A stretch of 64,000 nt of DNA from Purpureocillium takamizusanense (GCF_022605165.1 NC_063073.1:1550001-1614000); one strand, 5' to 3'. Shown: positions 31,598 to 45,290, counted from the stretch's first letter. Numbers and translations are program-made. The notes: generated from the sequence alone by a model not told the origin.

Positions 31598-32283
31598 ATG
31601 CCCGAACCCGTCTCCGTCCTGTTCGTCTGTCTCGGCAACATCTGTCGGTCGACCATGGCCGAGGGCATCTTCCAGCACCTCGCCCAGCAGCCAGCCTACA
31701 AGGGCAAGATTGGGCGCATCGACTCGTGCGGCACGGGTGCGTTTCTTGGAACAAACTTGACCTTTCCCGTGTCTGAGTGGAGTCGAGACTTGGGAAACAG
31801 GGACGATGGCTGACTGATGGGGTTTTTTTGCGCCTGCCACCTGAACAGCTGCGTACCATACTGGCGAAGAGCCCGACTCGCGGACTCTTTCGACGCTTGA
31901 GGCCAATGGCATTGTCGACTACGAACACTACGCGCGGAGGGTATGCTCACGTCCCGTGTCTCTCAACCCTTCCCCCACCCCCGCGGCGGTTCTGCTCGAG
32001 ACTGACACTCTCCTCCGACACGCAGTTTCAGACATCCGACTTCGAAAAGTTCGACTACATCTTCGCCATGGACCGGTCGAACCTGTCGGACCTGCAGCGG
32101 CTGAAGCGCGGCAACCCGGAGGCCAAGGCCAAGGTGATGCTGTTTGGCGAGTTCAGCGGCAAGGGCAAGCCCGAGGTCGTCAGCGATCCGTACTACGGCG
32201 GGCACGACGGGTTCGAGAAGGCGTTTGAACAGTGCTCCCGGTTTGCCAAGAACTTCCTGGACGAGACCGTTGGCAAGCAATAG
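31598..32283 (+). CDS. LTP1: Low-molecular-weight phosphotyrosine phosphatase
   Basis: Cytosolic acid phosphatase acting on phosphotyrosine in proteins. Three exons, 31598-31736, 31849-31940 and 32026-32283, give 162 residues, the normal family size. Donors are GTGCGT and GTATGC, acceptors ACAG and GCAG. The junctions give RIDSCGTAAYHTGEEPDSRT and DYEHYARRFQTSDFEKFDYI. The phosphate-binding loop is VCLGNICRS, with nucleophile Cys11 and Arg17 (C-x5-R). The general acid is Asp131 in DPYYGG. AMDRSNLSDL, before the last block, is also family-typical. Arsenate reductases share the fold, but the DPYY motif marks the phosphatase. Confidence 0.95.
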
Positions 32284-34539
32284 ACGCGCGCGGGACGAAG
32301 TAGTGGTGGTGGTGGTGGTTGAAGCCCGTGGAAGGGGCGCTGGGAGGGGAGACGGACGGAAGAAATACGTGATGTGATACCCAAGCGATAGATGGTCGGT
32401 TTCCTTGGAGGATGATTTTCTTTTTCTTCTTATAGACAACCCCATACATCCTTGTAATAGACTTGTTGTCGTTTCACGGCTATAGCATTGCTTTCTTCTC
32501 AAACACTGGGAGTTGATAACAACCTTGAGGCGGGACGAACAGGGGGTACGCGCCGGATGGACTGCATCTTTGCTGAAGGCGCCGGACATCGCCACGTGTG
32601 TGAGCAACCATTGGGCTTTCGGCGGCATGATGGCTGCCGCATGTGGAGCCGGGTAAGAAACGATGGCGACATGTCGCATCGCTGTCTCACCACCGGCGAC
32701 TTCGCCGCAATTATACGAGAAGTAGTTATCGGGCCGGGCAGGCACGATTTCCGAGCCAAAGTTGGGAGGCGGCTCAGCCCTACGGGCCCAGCCCGTTCCG
32801 TGTGGCTGCGATTGAATGGTGGTGCGATGGGACCATGACGGATCTGCGACCAGATGGAATGGCTGAGGTCAGACGGAAAAGAAGAAGAAAAAATCGAGCA
32901 GCCAACAGCGCGTTCCAAGTGCCACTGACTGGCTGGGCTGATCTGACAAGTGCGCAGTTGAAGGGGCGTAGCGGATGCGACGTTGGCTGACGATGGCTGA
33001 ACGAGGTGGAGGATGGATGGGGCCTGTCGGGTGCGAAGAAAACCGGCCTGTGCGCTCAAAGATGATCCCAGGTTGCTTGCTTGCTTGCCTGCCCTCATCA
33101 CAGTCTCACGCGGCTTGCGGCTCTGCCGTTTCTGCTGACGCCCGACGAGCCACGACCACCCGAAAAGACCACCTCCTTCTAGTTGCCTCCCACACGATGA
33201 ATCAAATCGCGACTTGGCATTGGAGCAGGAGCAGCACAGGCGCGGCGGCAACGACGGCAAAGAGATGCATGCAGGTGAGGTCAATTCATTTTAATTACTA
33301 CCAACGTAAATCAGCGAGCATGGCTCTATGCAGGAATCAGACGTACCTTGTAAAGCGGGAGCCGAGATGGACCGACCGGCGTCACGCACGAACAGCTGCG
33401 CGCCTGTTTGTTAGTTAGTACGGTATTGAAGACGGAAGGAGCCGCGTGTCATTGGCCCGCTGGCGTGCTGGAGCTGGTGACGGACAGGCCAGGGGAGCGA
33501 GCACCCATTGTCGTTTGGGAGGAGCGGGATGCTTGGGGCACTCGCTGCCTTAATCAGGGGCGCAATACTTTGTAAGGGGCGGTAGTGGGTTCCAACCTAG
33601 ATGGCCAATGCTGAGGTGCGAGCTGCTGCGGGGCGCAATAGGAGCCGCGCTCCCGTCAACAACAGAGGTCCAACAAAATTGAAGCCTTAGTACCTTAGTA
33701 GCTTCCACCTTGGTACTTATTAGTAGCTCCCAGGAATAGTGCAAACAGTATCTATCAGTGGAAAGGGCCCAAGCCGCCAAGCCAGGTGGCAGCTGGAGCC
33801 GCCGCCGCCGCCGCCACGGATTGATCTGACGGGGGGCAGAGCTGGCTGAAGCTTCAATGGCTGGCCGCTGGAAACCGCCGCCCGCGCTGGCGGAGGCATG
33901 GAACGCGACTTGGGACGCTACCTGGCGCCTGCTTTCTCGCTTTCTCGCTCGCTTGCTTCGGTACTGTTACGGGATCCCAGCCCGTCCAGTCAGCCAGGGT
34001 AGCCCAAACCAGGTGCTGGAGCTCGTGAGCTCGGGAGACGGAGAGCTCATCCCCCGCCCTCTTCCTTCCCCTAACGTAGTTATTAGTACTACCTAACTAC
34101 TTAGCACCCCTCCCCCTCCCCCTCCCCCCCCTCCCCCTCCCGCTCCCACTAGTAGACAGACCTCCCTCTCTGGCCCGCCCGCTCGAGTCCAGCTCGCGTT
34201 TCCCTTTTCGCGCGCGCACTCTCTGGCACATCACATACATAACCAGAGCAGACAGCCGCCCCGAACGAGCTGTCGTGTCTGCCGTCCGTCCGTCCGTCCG
34301 TCCTCTTGCCTCGCCCTTCTTGCCCCCGCGAAAGGTTTGCTCGCTCACCGCCGTCCGTTCGCCTCGCAGAACCAGTCTGTCCGGCCGTTTCCCTCTGCGC
34401 TGTCCTCCCCCCTTGCTGGTCGTCGCGCGCTGCTACATATTCCGTACCGTCCATCGCCGTAGTCGTCGTCGTTGCGGCTAGAGATCGCTTCTTCCCCCAC
34501 GACCCAACGCCTCGCGGCAACAGGAGCCCGCCACCCATC
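32284..34539. other. Long spacer upstream of the MAP kinase gene
   Basis: No gene was supported. A (CCG)n run lies at about 33799-33815. A polypyrimidine tract (CCCCCTCC-type repeats, about 34106-34146) sits 400 bases before the MAP kinase start codon. Four CCGT repeats occur near 34280. The last 400 bases look like a long leader. Confidence 0.55.
34106..34146. repeat. Polypyrimidine CCCCCT-type tract
   Basis: An almost pure C/T run upstream of the MAP kinase gene. Such CT tracts are common in fungal core promoters; function here is inferred. Confidence 0.6.
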
Positions 34540-36073
<1,534 letters not shown>

Positions 36074-38079
36074 GGCCGTACGTGGGCAGTGTTAGCTTGG
36101 GGCGACGGCGGTTTGAGGTTTAGCGCACAAACGAGGAGAGAAGAGATGCACAAGCAACGGCTGGCTTGCGGGTGGCAACGAATAAAAAAGCGAATTTCCG
36201 TCAGGAGATGTTTTGTGTTGCGAGTGGGCACCAGCGGCTGTATGATGCTATATTTTCTGAGTGATGGCAATTTAGGGGGGACAGCGTCTTGGCCGTTAGC
36301 AGCTCGCACAATCGTCTTTCTACATTCTTCTCCATCTTTAAGGCTTTGCAAGATTCCGAATTCGTCGGTTTGACCGTGGGGAACTACACTCGCTCTCCGC
36401 CCGTCAAGTCATTGTCCGCCACAGGACAGTACCGTATTTCCAAGGGTCGGGCGTCCTTGTGTGTTCCGACTTGCGAACCGGGGCCGGCCGCCCTCACGCC
36501 TACCACCCTTCCCCCCTTTTCACACCATGCTACCGTGATGATGACAGACGACTGCGGCGCGGGCAGCAAGCGAGCGAGCGACTCGGGCGGCGAGGCGCCT
36601 CGTTAAATTGAGATGCATCGGGTGTCACAAAACCCGAGTTTTTTTTTTATCCCCTTTCTCTCTCTGCCTTACAAAACAGGGGGGACCAGTGACGGGATGG
36701 CACGACGACGGGAAGCATGGAACAACGTGGTATGTATGTATGTAGGTACGCAGTACGAAGAGGTAGGTCGCAGGAGAGGCGGCCCGGCCCGGGTTCGCTC
36801 ATTTCCCTGGCCTGGTTCTGCCTCCCTCCAATCCCATCCCATCCCATCCCATCCCATCCCATCTACCTCCGCGCTCCCAAGGAGATACAATTTTACGAAC
36901 AAGTGCAAAAGAACACGTTGGTGCATATATGCCAGTGCTACAGTAAGCAGTGCTAGGTAAGGTACTTGGGTATACTGTGCCCTTCAAAGCATGGAGGAGG
37001 TTCTACCCCAACCAGTACCGGTTCGGTCGTATGAAGGGGAATAATAGCAACGGAGTACCTAACGTTGGGTTTCCGTAGGAGGAGGAACCGAGGGAGGGAA
37101 GGGGGAATGATGGTAATGATGATGATGGAGCACAGAGTCGTGGTGATGCAGCAGCGCACGCGCGCGTGCAGTCGACGTGGCATCGGCGGGCGCGTAAGTG
37201 GGTAGGTACTTTAGGAAGCAGGTATCGCACGTACCTTCGTACACAGCTACCTTAAGTAGGTAGGCAAGGTAGTACCTTACTCGTACCTACCAAGGTACCG
37301 TACGCGTGCTGGTCCTTGGGCGGGCGCTTCGTCATTTTGTTTGCCGCCCGTTTCCCCCCCCCAAGTCCGATATAACTTGGAACCCCTTCCATGAGTGCTC
37401 AAGTTGTCTGTAGCCTGGCGCTTCTTTCGCGTGAGGTACTACCTGCCTACCCACGCATGCCCCGTATACAAAGTGCATACGTATATATGTATATATATAT
37501 ACTGTACTTCGTAGATTGTACGGGCACGCACAAGAGAAATGTCGGACGTCGGGTACTACCTTGGGCCGCGGCCATCTAATAAGCGTGGTGCGTGGTGGTC
37601 CATCATGTATTCGTACCACGGTACGTAGTATACTGTACGACTGTGCTGCGTGGGATGGGTACCAACCTGGGTAATGAGGTGACGTGACGCGCGCGCGACA
37701 CGACACAGGCGGTGGCTCATCTAACTAAACTGCTTCACAGAGGACGAGGGGATGGGGGCAGGTGACAACGCTCGCAAAAGTGGCCGACATCTCGTTTTTT
37801 ATAGTTGATTGTTGCGATACTTCGTCTCTCGGGCAGGCAAGAGGGATTCATTCAAGCCATCACTCGTCCTCTCCACATCTCATCTCGCCATTTTTAGCCC
37901 GTGTCTCCGGTACTCATCTCATGTACATGTTATCCGAAAGCCAGATTCAAGGGGAAGAAACCCGACAGTTGCACTTGTCATATGTCACCCCGAGTGCCAA
38001 GCAAAGGAAAACGCCCCAGGAACGCCAACGCCCCAGTCTCAAAAGCTGCCCGAGCTGCCGGCCAGCCATGATCCCACGT
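36074..38079. other. Long spacer
   Basis: No gene was supported. An ATCCC repeat lies at 36831-36860. GTAC/TACC-rich short palindromes cluster at about 37200-37310 and 37600-37640, with TACTTCGTA at 37505-37513 and a TATA-rich run at 37480-37502. Confidence 0.5.
36831..36860. repeat. Six tandem copies of ATCCC
   Basis: A perfect pentanucleotide microsatellite, read directly. Confidence 0.9.
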
Positions 38080-38877
38080 CTAGCCGTAGAACCAGTACGT
38101 GGCTGTATAGCTCGTGCTGTCCGTCCCCGACACCTTGTCGCAGCCGTGGGTGGCGCCGCCGGCCGTGAGCACACGGTAGACGAACTTTGCGCCGACGGCC
38201 CCGTCCTTTCCCCCCAGATACAGCCAGCCAACAGCGCCCGTTCCCTCTGGACCCTTGTCGGCCCCCTTGGGGGCATCTACCTGGCTAATCTTGCTACAGG
38301 GCAGGTGGATCTTGCCGCTGTCGAGGTTGAACGTGGCCACCCCGGCGGCGTCGAAGTAGTGATGCCCCAGGAATGGCAGAGGACGTTGGCCCTGAAGTTG
38401 GAGCGGCGCGTCAGGCGGAAACGGGTTCGTTTGCGACGCGCCGGGCCCGTTTCCGTTCATGTTGAGAGGAACCTTGTGCGTCCATAGCGCTTTGGATGTG
38501 AGGTTATTGAACTCTTGCAGCGGGAGCGATTCGGCGCCCTGCCTCGGGTATAGGTGAGTGATGTCGTAGAGCATAGCGAGGGCCCCCGTTGCGGTAGCAG
38601 TAGCGTTCGCTTTGCAGGTGTAATTTTGAATGCCGAATCCGAGAGCAATGTGCTTGAGCGCAAGGCCAGAGTCGGGGTTGGGAAGGTCGCTAGCTTTGCG
38701 TGAGGTCAGTCTCTGCTCCTCACAAGTGAGCCGTACAATCAGCTTACTACCGCCCGTCTTTGGCAACACGGGAGCTCGAGAAGGCGCTCCGCACCCGGGC
38801 CCTGCGGACCGTTTGACCACAGGGGAAGTCGCCGCAAGAGCCGCAAAGGCTGACAAGAGAAGCGTCGTGGGCAACAT
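38080..38877 (-). CDS. Secreted DUF3455 protein
   Basis: Extracellular fungal protein of unknown function. The ATG at 38877 starts a signal peptide (MLPTTLLLSAFAALAATS), followed by a KR dibasic site. Family-type blocks: APVLPKTGG, GLALKHIALGFGIQNYTC, LYDITHLYP, GHHYFDAAGVATFNL, and GAVGWLYLGG...FVYRVLTAGG. The frame is open throughout (265 residues). However, a GTAAGC donor at 38747 and an AAAG acceptor at 38694, with an internal CTGAC branch site, define a 54-base intron. Removing it brings LPKTGG next to SDLPNPDSGLALK, as expected for the family, and gives 247 residues. The intron is a multiple of three and has no stop, so retention would be silent in frame. Several N-glycosylation sites (NYT, NAT, NLT). 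Confidence 0.87.
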   Translation of the reverse strand: MLPTTLLLSAFAALAATSPVVKRSAGPGCGAPSRAPVLPKTGGSKLIVRLTCEEQRLTSRKASDLPNPDSGLALKHIALGFGIQNYTCKANATATATGALAMLYDITHLYPRQGAESLPLQEFNNLTSKALWTHKVPLNMNGNGPGASQTNPFPPDAPLQLQGQRPLPFLGHHYFDAAGVATFNLDSGKIHLPCSKISQVDAPKGADKGPEGTGAVGWLYLGGKDGAVGAKFVYRVLTAGGATHGCDKVSGTDSTSYTATYWFYG

Positions 38878-41800
38878 GTTGGTTTGCGATGTAGATCTTC
38901 TACTGGAAGGGCAATCGAAAAGAAACAAAGAATAGAACTTCAACTTATACGCAAAGGTCTCGCTCGTCCGGCTAGGTTCGTCCGGCACCACGCGGCGACA
39001 AGAATAGAATAGAATGGACTGGCAGGAATAGTACGAAGTAATGCAGACTAATTAAGTTGGTGGTGTACCCGCTCCGGCGCTTAGATATCCGGCGGCGCCC
39101 TGCAGGATGGGAGAAGAGAAACTGGCGCGGGCTGACCGATCTGGCGGGGTTGCCCTTGTAAGAACGAAAAGTAGATGGTGAGATTGAAGAACGGGAGAGA
39201 CAAGTCCCGGACTATATTTATAAAGAAGAAAATTTGGACTCGAGGCGCGTTGTTGGAGCGACGCGGGAGCAGCGCGCTCAGCACAGGCCGTCGGCCCACG
39301 GAGACAGCCTTGCGAAGGAGATGGGGAGAGAGGGTCTCAGCACCCTGCCCGCTTGTATAACCAAAGCTGCAAGCCATGACCAGGGCCCAGTTCGTGGGTT
39401 GTGCGGCAGGGCCAGGTGGGTGGGCAGCTGCTCGTGCCGGCGGCCGGACACGTCTGGTGTGGCTTCTCAAGAGCATTCTGGCCCAGTCCGCAAGAGGCAT
39501 CTCTGTGCTTGGCCGGCTGATCGAAATCCGTTGACCTGAAGCGTTGGCTGACAGTTACGAAGTTGCAGCCTGTCCAGGCTCCCAGCAACCGGTACATGGT
39601 AGTTGAGCCCAATTCTGAGCCCTCGATAACCAACCTATCCGCCCACATGACTCGGGCTCACTTACGAACAACTCGACTCGGCCTCCTTTCATCTTCGTAT
39701 TCCGCAGATGCCGCCTCTGTCCCGTCTGGCAAGTGGGCGCTTGCTGTGCTCGCTGTTGGGCGGTGCACAAAGCGCATTATTGCTTGGTGGTTGGGAATTG
39801 CGCGGGGCAGGAGTCGTGAGGTCACTGGCTACTGAACAAGCAAGCGCAAGCCTCCCAGGGAACGACACGGGGCTGCTCCATGAAGGACCGAGCACGGGCC
39901 TGCAGGGATGCCGCGTCCGATGCTGCAAGCAACACTGGGCGGATGTTGAAGAGCATGACGAACTGCGGAAAACAGGCAAGCGGTCGGGACCCAGCAGCGG
40001 CAACGCCACGCAGGAGCGATGGCCTCAGACTGTTTCACCTAGTATCTGCAGCTCCCGAGATGGAACTGGCAAGGCATGACACCCCTGCCAGCGGCGCGCA
40101 AAGGATCAGGCGGGGTCAGGGTTGGACGCGCTTATGCCGGGGAGGGTCGAAAGCCCGTTGGCCAGATGAGCTCCTGTTCCTGCCCCGTCGAGCCACAACT
40201 GGCCAGGTGGTGGGAGAGGCTGGGAGCTGAATGGCCAAGTTAGCGGAGCATCGTGCGAGGATGCGGCGGGCGCTCGCTGCAAGGCTAGTGGCGCTGGAAT
40301 CCCCCGTCTCTCAAGTCGAGGAACACCCCAAGGAACGCCGTCGTTTGGGCAGCTGCAGCGGCGTTTCTCTTGGGTCAGACGGGGTGTTTGTCTGACGGGC
40401 GCACCCGTTGGCGATCTCGGCCCTGGCAGCCGACGGGGGCGGGGTTGACTGGCTGTTGAGCCGGGCCTCGAGCCGGGCATGAAACGCAGTCTCGTATGAA
40501 GCGGAATAGTACTGTAGGTGAGTTAGTAGGTAGTAGGTAGTTGAATGCAGAGCACGGACGCTCGCGAGTCCTGAGACGACAAGTGTCGTCTGGAAAGTAC
40601 GTCGTTGGGTCGCGCTCACGAGCTGGCCACCAAAGTCGTCGGTGATCGTCAACCTGACAGGCGACAAAACGTGGCTCCGTCTTACCCAAGAAACGAAATT
40701 CATGTTGGGAGGCGGAGGCAGAGGCAGAGGCGGAGGCGGGGGTCCCGGGGATCTGAATCATCTGCTGCCGATCCTGGGAAGGAGCGGCCAAGCCCTGCCT
40801 GCCTGCCATGGATGATGATGATGCAAGGCTGGCGCACCCGGATGCTGGGCACGTTCCAGGGGGGGCGCAGCCGCCGCAGCATCCCAAGACGCATTATGAT
40901 GTTGGGTGGCGGTTACAGCGGCGACAAGCCCAAGTCATATTAGTGCATTGCCGCTTGTGTTGGACGGGCATGGCGCAGTTGGCTGCGATCACGGGTCTTT
41001 GTCGCCCAGACCAGCCCGCGGCCGGCGGACTGCAGCAGCTTCCTTTTTGCTCCAAACTGGGCTCTTGGCTCTCGATTCCATTCGGGGCAGGCCACGTTGA
41101 TTTGATCGTACTTGCTGTTGTTCAACAGGCTTCCGATATTGTTGCGGCGCTGCAGGAGGCAGCACCCGATGAATCGCGGACAGTCCAATGGCTCCGTAGA
41201 AACCCGTCTACATCGGCCGAGTCGGGTTTCTTCCAGACTTGACTGAGCATCTTTTACACGACAACGGCGCGGCTAGGCAAGCACCACAGCGAAGGCGGAC
41301 CTTTCCAAGGAGTTTCCAAGGAGTCCAAGTTAGGGCTGGAGCGAAGCGTGAGCACATCCCCCCTTGATGTGCACGAACCCAGAATCACCCGCCGCTTGCC
41401 CTTCCCTTTTCATCTTAGTAAACTCTCATGCATATTAAGGGGACTAAAACTCTTGCTACCAACGACTAATGCGGCATTACTTGGCCAGGAGCGTACGATG
41501 TTGCCCAAAACGTTGCGTCCGACGTAAAGAGGTTGCACGTCACCTGCCGAGAGTCGTCTCGGGCCTATCCGTCAATCAACACCTAATAATGGGGCCATTG
41601 TCTGTTTCTGTCTCTCTCTGTGTGTGCGCCGTTTCAAGCGGCCCACAACACGAGCGCCGCACTGACTGTGTGCACTGGCTCCCGAGCTGCTGGCAGCGGG
41701 AAGCGCACTGCTCGTGTCGCAGGCGATGCCGTCGTCTGGTTTCAATATCTGTGCCAGGCCATTTAAGGCTGTTCGCCGCCTTATAGTAACCCATGTCCAA

Positions 41801-42306
41801 TTTACACGCGACTCGCTCATCGTCATGGGGCTAGTATTCCGGATCGCTCTGAAAGGATGAAACCAGTAGTTAGTTGACTTAGTTGCAAAGAGGACAACAT
41901 GGGGTAAGCCGGCTCACCGGCCCGTGTAGAATCGCGGATCAAGACGGCAACCAACACCCCTCCCTCACTGCTGCTGTCAAAGCTCACGGTCAGACCCGCG
42001 GCATGCACACTTCATCACGCTGCGTTTTATGTCTTCAGGTTTGTCTACCGAGTTGTTGATTACTATAGCGGCCGCTGTGATGCGGGGGGCGACGTCTGTG
42101 TGTCGCAGCAGCAACACCAGGAGAGGTCGTCCAAGACCCTGAACAAGGGCCACGACCAACTGCCCTTGCCCGCCGTAGCCCCACCACAGGTACCTGAAGG
42201 CGCTACCCCAAATCCCCCTAGGTTCCCCTGGACGCAACGACATGCCATCGTCACCAGTCTTCGCTCCAGCCAAACAGCCCGCGCGTGCAACCCGCCGACA
42301 GTCAAC
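38878..42306. other. Longest spacer of the window
   Basis: 3.4 kb without a supported gene. TACGAAGTA at 39032-39040; TACTGTAGGT at 40510-40519; a direct repeat of TTTCCAAGGAG at about 41312-41332. The right end serves the dynactin p25 gene. ORFs up to 170 codons overlap on both strands, as expected of GC-rich noncoding DNA. Confidence 0.5.
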
Positions 42307-42991
42307 ATGTCGCGTCGCCCGGCCAAAGGAGACTATATTGAAACCGTACGTACTTCAGAACGCGCCGCAATGGCACGCTCCCGCTCTCCAACCACCCGTC
42401 TGACCGGCTCCTCGGCAGGACACGGGCAACAAGGTCGCCCGCAAGGCCATCCTCGTTGGCACGCAAAACATCATGCTCGGCGGCAAGACGGTCATCCAGC
42501 CGGAGGTCATGATACGTGGCGACCTCGTCCGCACCGCCGCCTCGTCATCCTCCTCCTCCTCGGGCGGTGCCGCACCCGCTACGCCCACGACCAGCACCGC
42601 CGTCGCCATCGGTCGATACTGCTTCCTCGCCCGCGGCGTGCTGCTGCGGCCCCCAGGCAGGCTATACAAAGGCGCTTTCACATACATGCCTCTGCGGCTC
42701 GGGGACCACGTCTTTGTCGGACAGGGTACCGTCGTGCAGGCGGCCACGGTTGGCAGCCACGTGCACATTGGCAAGGGCTGCACCATCAACGAGTTCGCCA
42801 TCATCAAGGACTACGTCAAGGTACTGGACGGTACTGTGGTCCCCGCCTTCATGGTCATACCGAGCTTCTCCATCGTCGCGGGTCAGCCAGCCAAGGTTGT
42901 CGGAGAGATTCCCGAGGGAGGTCACGACGAGTTCGAGCTGCGCGAACTCTACAAGACGGTCGGCAACAACCCGCAGCCGTCGGCGTCGTGA
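42307..42991 (+). CDS. Dynactin subunit p25 (DCTN5-like, left-handed beta-helix)
   Basis: p25 sits in the pointed-end complex of dynactin, which adapts dynein to cargo such as early endosomes. Exons are 42307-42345 (MSRRPAKGDYIET, donor GTACGT) and 42419-42991 (acceptor GGCAG), giving 203 residues. The joined start, GDYIETDTGNKVARKAILVGTQNIMLGGKT (split at the intron), is that of p25. Hexapeptide-repeat turns follow: VIQPEVMIRGDLVR, VAIGRYCFLARGVLLRPP, HVFVGQGTVVQAATVG, HVHIGKGCTINEFAII. A Ser/Gly/Thr insertion of about 25 residues lies between the first and second strands of turns. The C-terminus has PSFSIVAGQPAKVVGEIPEG, common to p25 and bacterial hexapeptide transferases; the partner subunit p27 lacks this combination. 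Confidence 0.92.
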
Positions 42992-43836
42992 GACCTGATG
43001 ATGTCCAAGAATGTCCAGCACATGGCACGACAGGGAAATCACCGGCGATGCCTGCCATGCACACTAGATTTACACCAAACCAACGACCATGAGGGCGTTC
43101 CACGCACGCCAGCATAACACGCTAGCTTCTACACGTACAAAGAGTGATGTTGGAGGGGCTTTCGCGGAGGTCAGCTCCATGTTCTCAACAAGCCCCGTTG
43201 GAACGGTTCAAAGTGGCCCAGCTGTCGGGCAGTCAGTTGTCTGGCCCACTGCTGTCCGGTGAAAGCCTCACAAGCAGTCATTCGGCCCCATTCGGACCAG
43301 AAGCGCACGGTAGAACAGGGCGATCTGACTTTGACTTCATGGGGGTCATGACGCAGTTCTTCATCGTGTCTTTCTCGAGTCGCCCTCGAGGCATTGAGCC
43401 GCAGGAGTTAGCAACAACTCGATGATGGGATGAAAGATTGGATACAAGCGGTTTGCTCGCCGGTCGGGAAGGAGCAGGACTCGCTCGACACAGCTCCTTC
43501 CGTCGCCGCGACTCTGCCACTCCCCAAGCACCGCAACGACTAGCAGCCTGAGGCCACCTCCGTTTGCTACCTCAGTTGGAACTCGCGGTAACGCCCTCGA
43601 ATCACGCGCTCTGCCGCCAGCTGCGCAGCACTGCAAACTTGTTCAGTGACTCGGCTCGTCCACGCCACATTCACACTTCACGCGTGGTTTTCTGTTCCTT
43701 ACCTTCCCTCTCCGTTCCCATTGCGGCACGGACGGGCCTCGTCCTCCTTCCCTCTCATGCAAGGCTCGGCGCCGGCTCATGTCTTCGGTCACGACACAAC
43801 TAAAAGCACCCTGAGCCTTCAAGGCAATTGCCTACT
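42992..43836. other. Spacer p25 / zinc-knuckle gene
   Basis: 3' UTR of the p25 gene and upstream region of the zinc-knuckle gene, C/T-rich towards its right end. No other gene was seen. Confidence 0.5.
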
Positions 43837-44769
43837 ATGTCCATCCCCTTCAATAACTGCACTTTTGACGGCGACGGTGTCTGGTGGAGCAATGACCGCA
43901 GACTCCAGGGCGTCGCTTCTCTGACGACACAGCAGCTGCTGAGCCGGAACGGCAATGTCACGTCTACCCGGTCCGTTCATCGATGTGCAGGTGGTGGCCA
44001 TCAAATGAACTTGGTAGCGCCGCTTTCTGGAACGCCAGGCGCCGCGCACATTGTCACCAACATGCCCATTACCCTCTTGTCAGCGGCCCAGACGGTCATG
44101 AGGCGAATGTCTACGAGATCCATCATCGCCATTCTGATTGGCAACGATGAAGGTCAGGGCCGCAGAATTCGTGACGGCAAGTATACTACCCTCATCGACG
44201 TCGACCTGAGGCCGACCAGGCTCGCCCCGGACGCAAACGCGTCTCCTCACGTATTTGGCGAGCCTCGAGGTGTCCCCGCCACAATCGAGAGACGGTGCGC
44301 GGGCTGCGGCAGCCTGACCCACGAGCTGAAGCTCTGCATGCAATCTTCCTCGGATGGGCTGCTTCATGGCTGCACCCTCTGCAACAGCATAAGCCATGAG
44401 TTGGATCAGTGTCGCCGCTTTCGGGAGCTCGACCTCGAAACTTGTTTTGCGGTTCTTGTTCGTCAGCGAGGCAACATGCCGGCGCTAGCCACCACCCGAT
44501 CGTGGTTTGCCGTCCTCTCGGACTATAGAGACGCTGCCTCCGACGTCTCGGCCAACTACTTACCTTGTGTTCCTTACCTGCCATGGACGCCAGAGTTTGC
44601 CCGCAGGATGTCGCAGGCCGCTCCATCAGAGCGTGCCAGGATGGAGCTGTTCTATCGAGACTTCGACCGCTCCGTGCTGCCTGGCGACCCGGACACGAGA
44701 CACCTGAGCGCGGCGAGGGCATACTTTACTCGCTCGCGCAGCACTCAGCATTATCTCGCCCCGTTCTAG
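43837..44769 (+). CDS. Unrecognised protein with two CCHC zinc knuckles
   Basis: Uninterrupted frame of 310 residues from the first ATG (MSIPFNNCTFDGDGVWW). Two retroviral-type zinc knuckles of exact C-x2-C-x4-H-x4-C spacing are present: Cys154, Cys157, His162, Cys167 and Cys179, Cys182, His187, Cys192. They resemble each other (GSLTHEL and NSISHEL), so they look like an internal duplication. The N-terminal 150 residues and the C-terminal 115 (with NYLPCVPYLPWTPEFARRM) match nothing I recognise. Knuckles of this kind bind single-stranded nucleic acid, in Gag-type and cellular proteins. No protease, integrase or reverse transcriptase lies nearby, so a live element is not indicated. Coding is supported by the ordered knuckles and the frame length. 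An upstream exon cannot be excluded. Confidence 0.72.
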   Translation: MSIPFNNCTFDGDGVWWSNDRRLQGVASLTTQQLLSRNGNVTSTRSVHRCAGGGHQMNLVAPLSGTPGAAHIVTNMPITLLSAAQTVMRRMSTRSIIAILIGNDEGQGRRIRDGKYTTLIDVDLRPTRLAPDANASPHVFGEPRGVPATIERRCAGCGSLTHELKLCMQSSSDGLLHGCTLCNSISHELDQCRRFRELDLETCFAVLVRQRGNMPALATTRSWFAVLSDYRDAASDVSANYLPCVPYLPWTPEFARRMSQAAPSERARMELFYRDFDRSVLPGDPDTRHLSAARAYFTRSRSTQHYLAPF

Positions 44770-45290
44770 GCCGAATCACTTTGTCCAGGATGGCTATGGG
44801 AAGGCAGCCATGGGCACCATACGGGACGCCCGATGATGGTACCTCACGACTCTACGACAGTCACCGAACGGATCGAGGCAGGACGGGATCTCAAGGGAAA
44901 TGCGGGAGTGCTGCGTGTATTTCGGAGAGGAAACTGGGGTATTGAGGCGGGATGAGCAGCTTGACAAGAATCGGTGGCCGAACGGGGACTGCGGTGTCTA
45001 GCCGGCCTCCAAATGCAATGCCGTCACTATCTCTCTCAAACACATTTGCCACGTCATGGTTGCAAGTATCGACTGAGGCTACCGTCACCCTGTCAATCAG
45101 TTCAGCTTTCGGGTGTTGATGCTCGAACAGCTGATAGTTTGGCAATGATGGAGCGGACTGGCGCTCGCCTTTACGGTATATACGTCCGTACTGCACTCAA
45201 CGTCGGTGGTGCTAGACAGATGTTTGCTATTATGTCGCCAACGACGGTCAACGTCTGTCGAAATGTACTAGCTACGGCCACGACAAGGAT
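44770..45290. other. Convergent 3' spacer
   Basis: 3' regions of the zinc-knuckle gene (+) and the transcription factor gene (-). Nothing recognised. Confidence 0.5.

Noticed and set aside
32499..33284. 261-codon minus-strand frame upstream of the MAP kinase gene
   Set aside because: Composition is not protein-like, no motif was found, and it lies across a promoter-like region.
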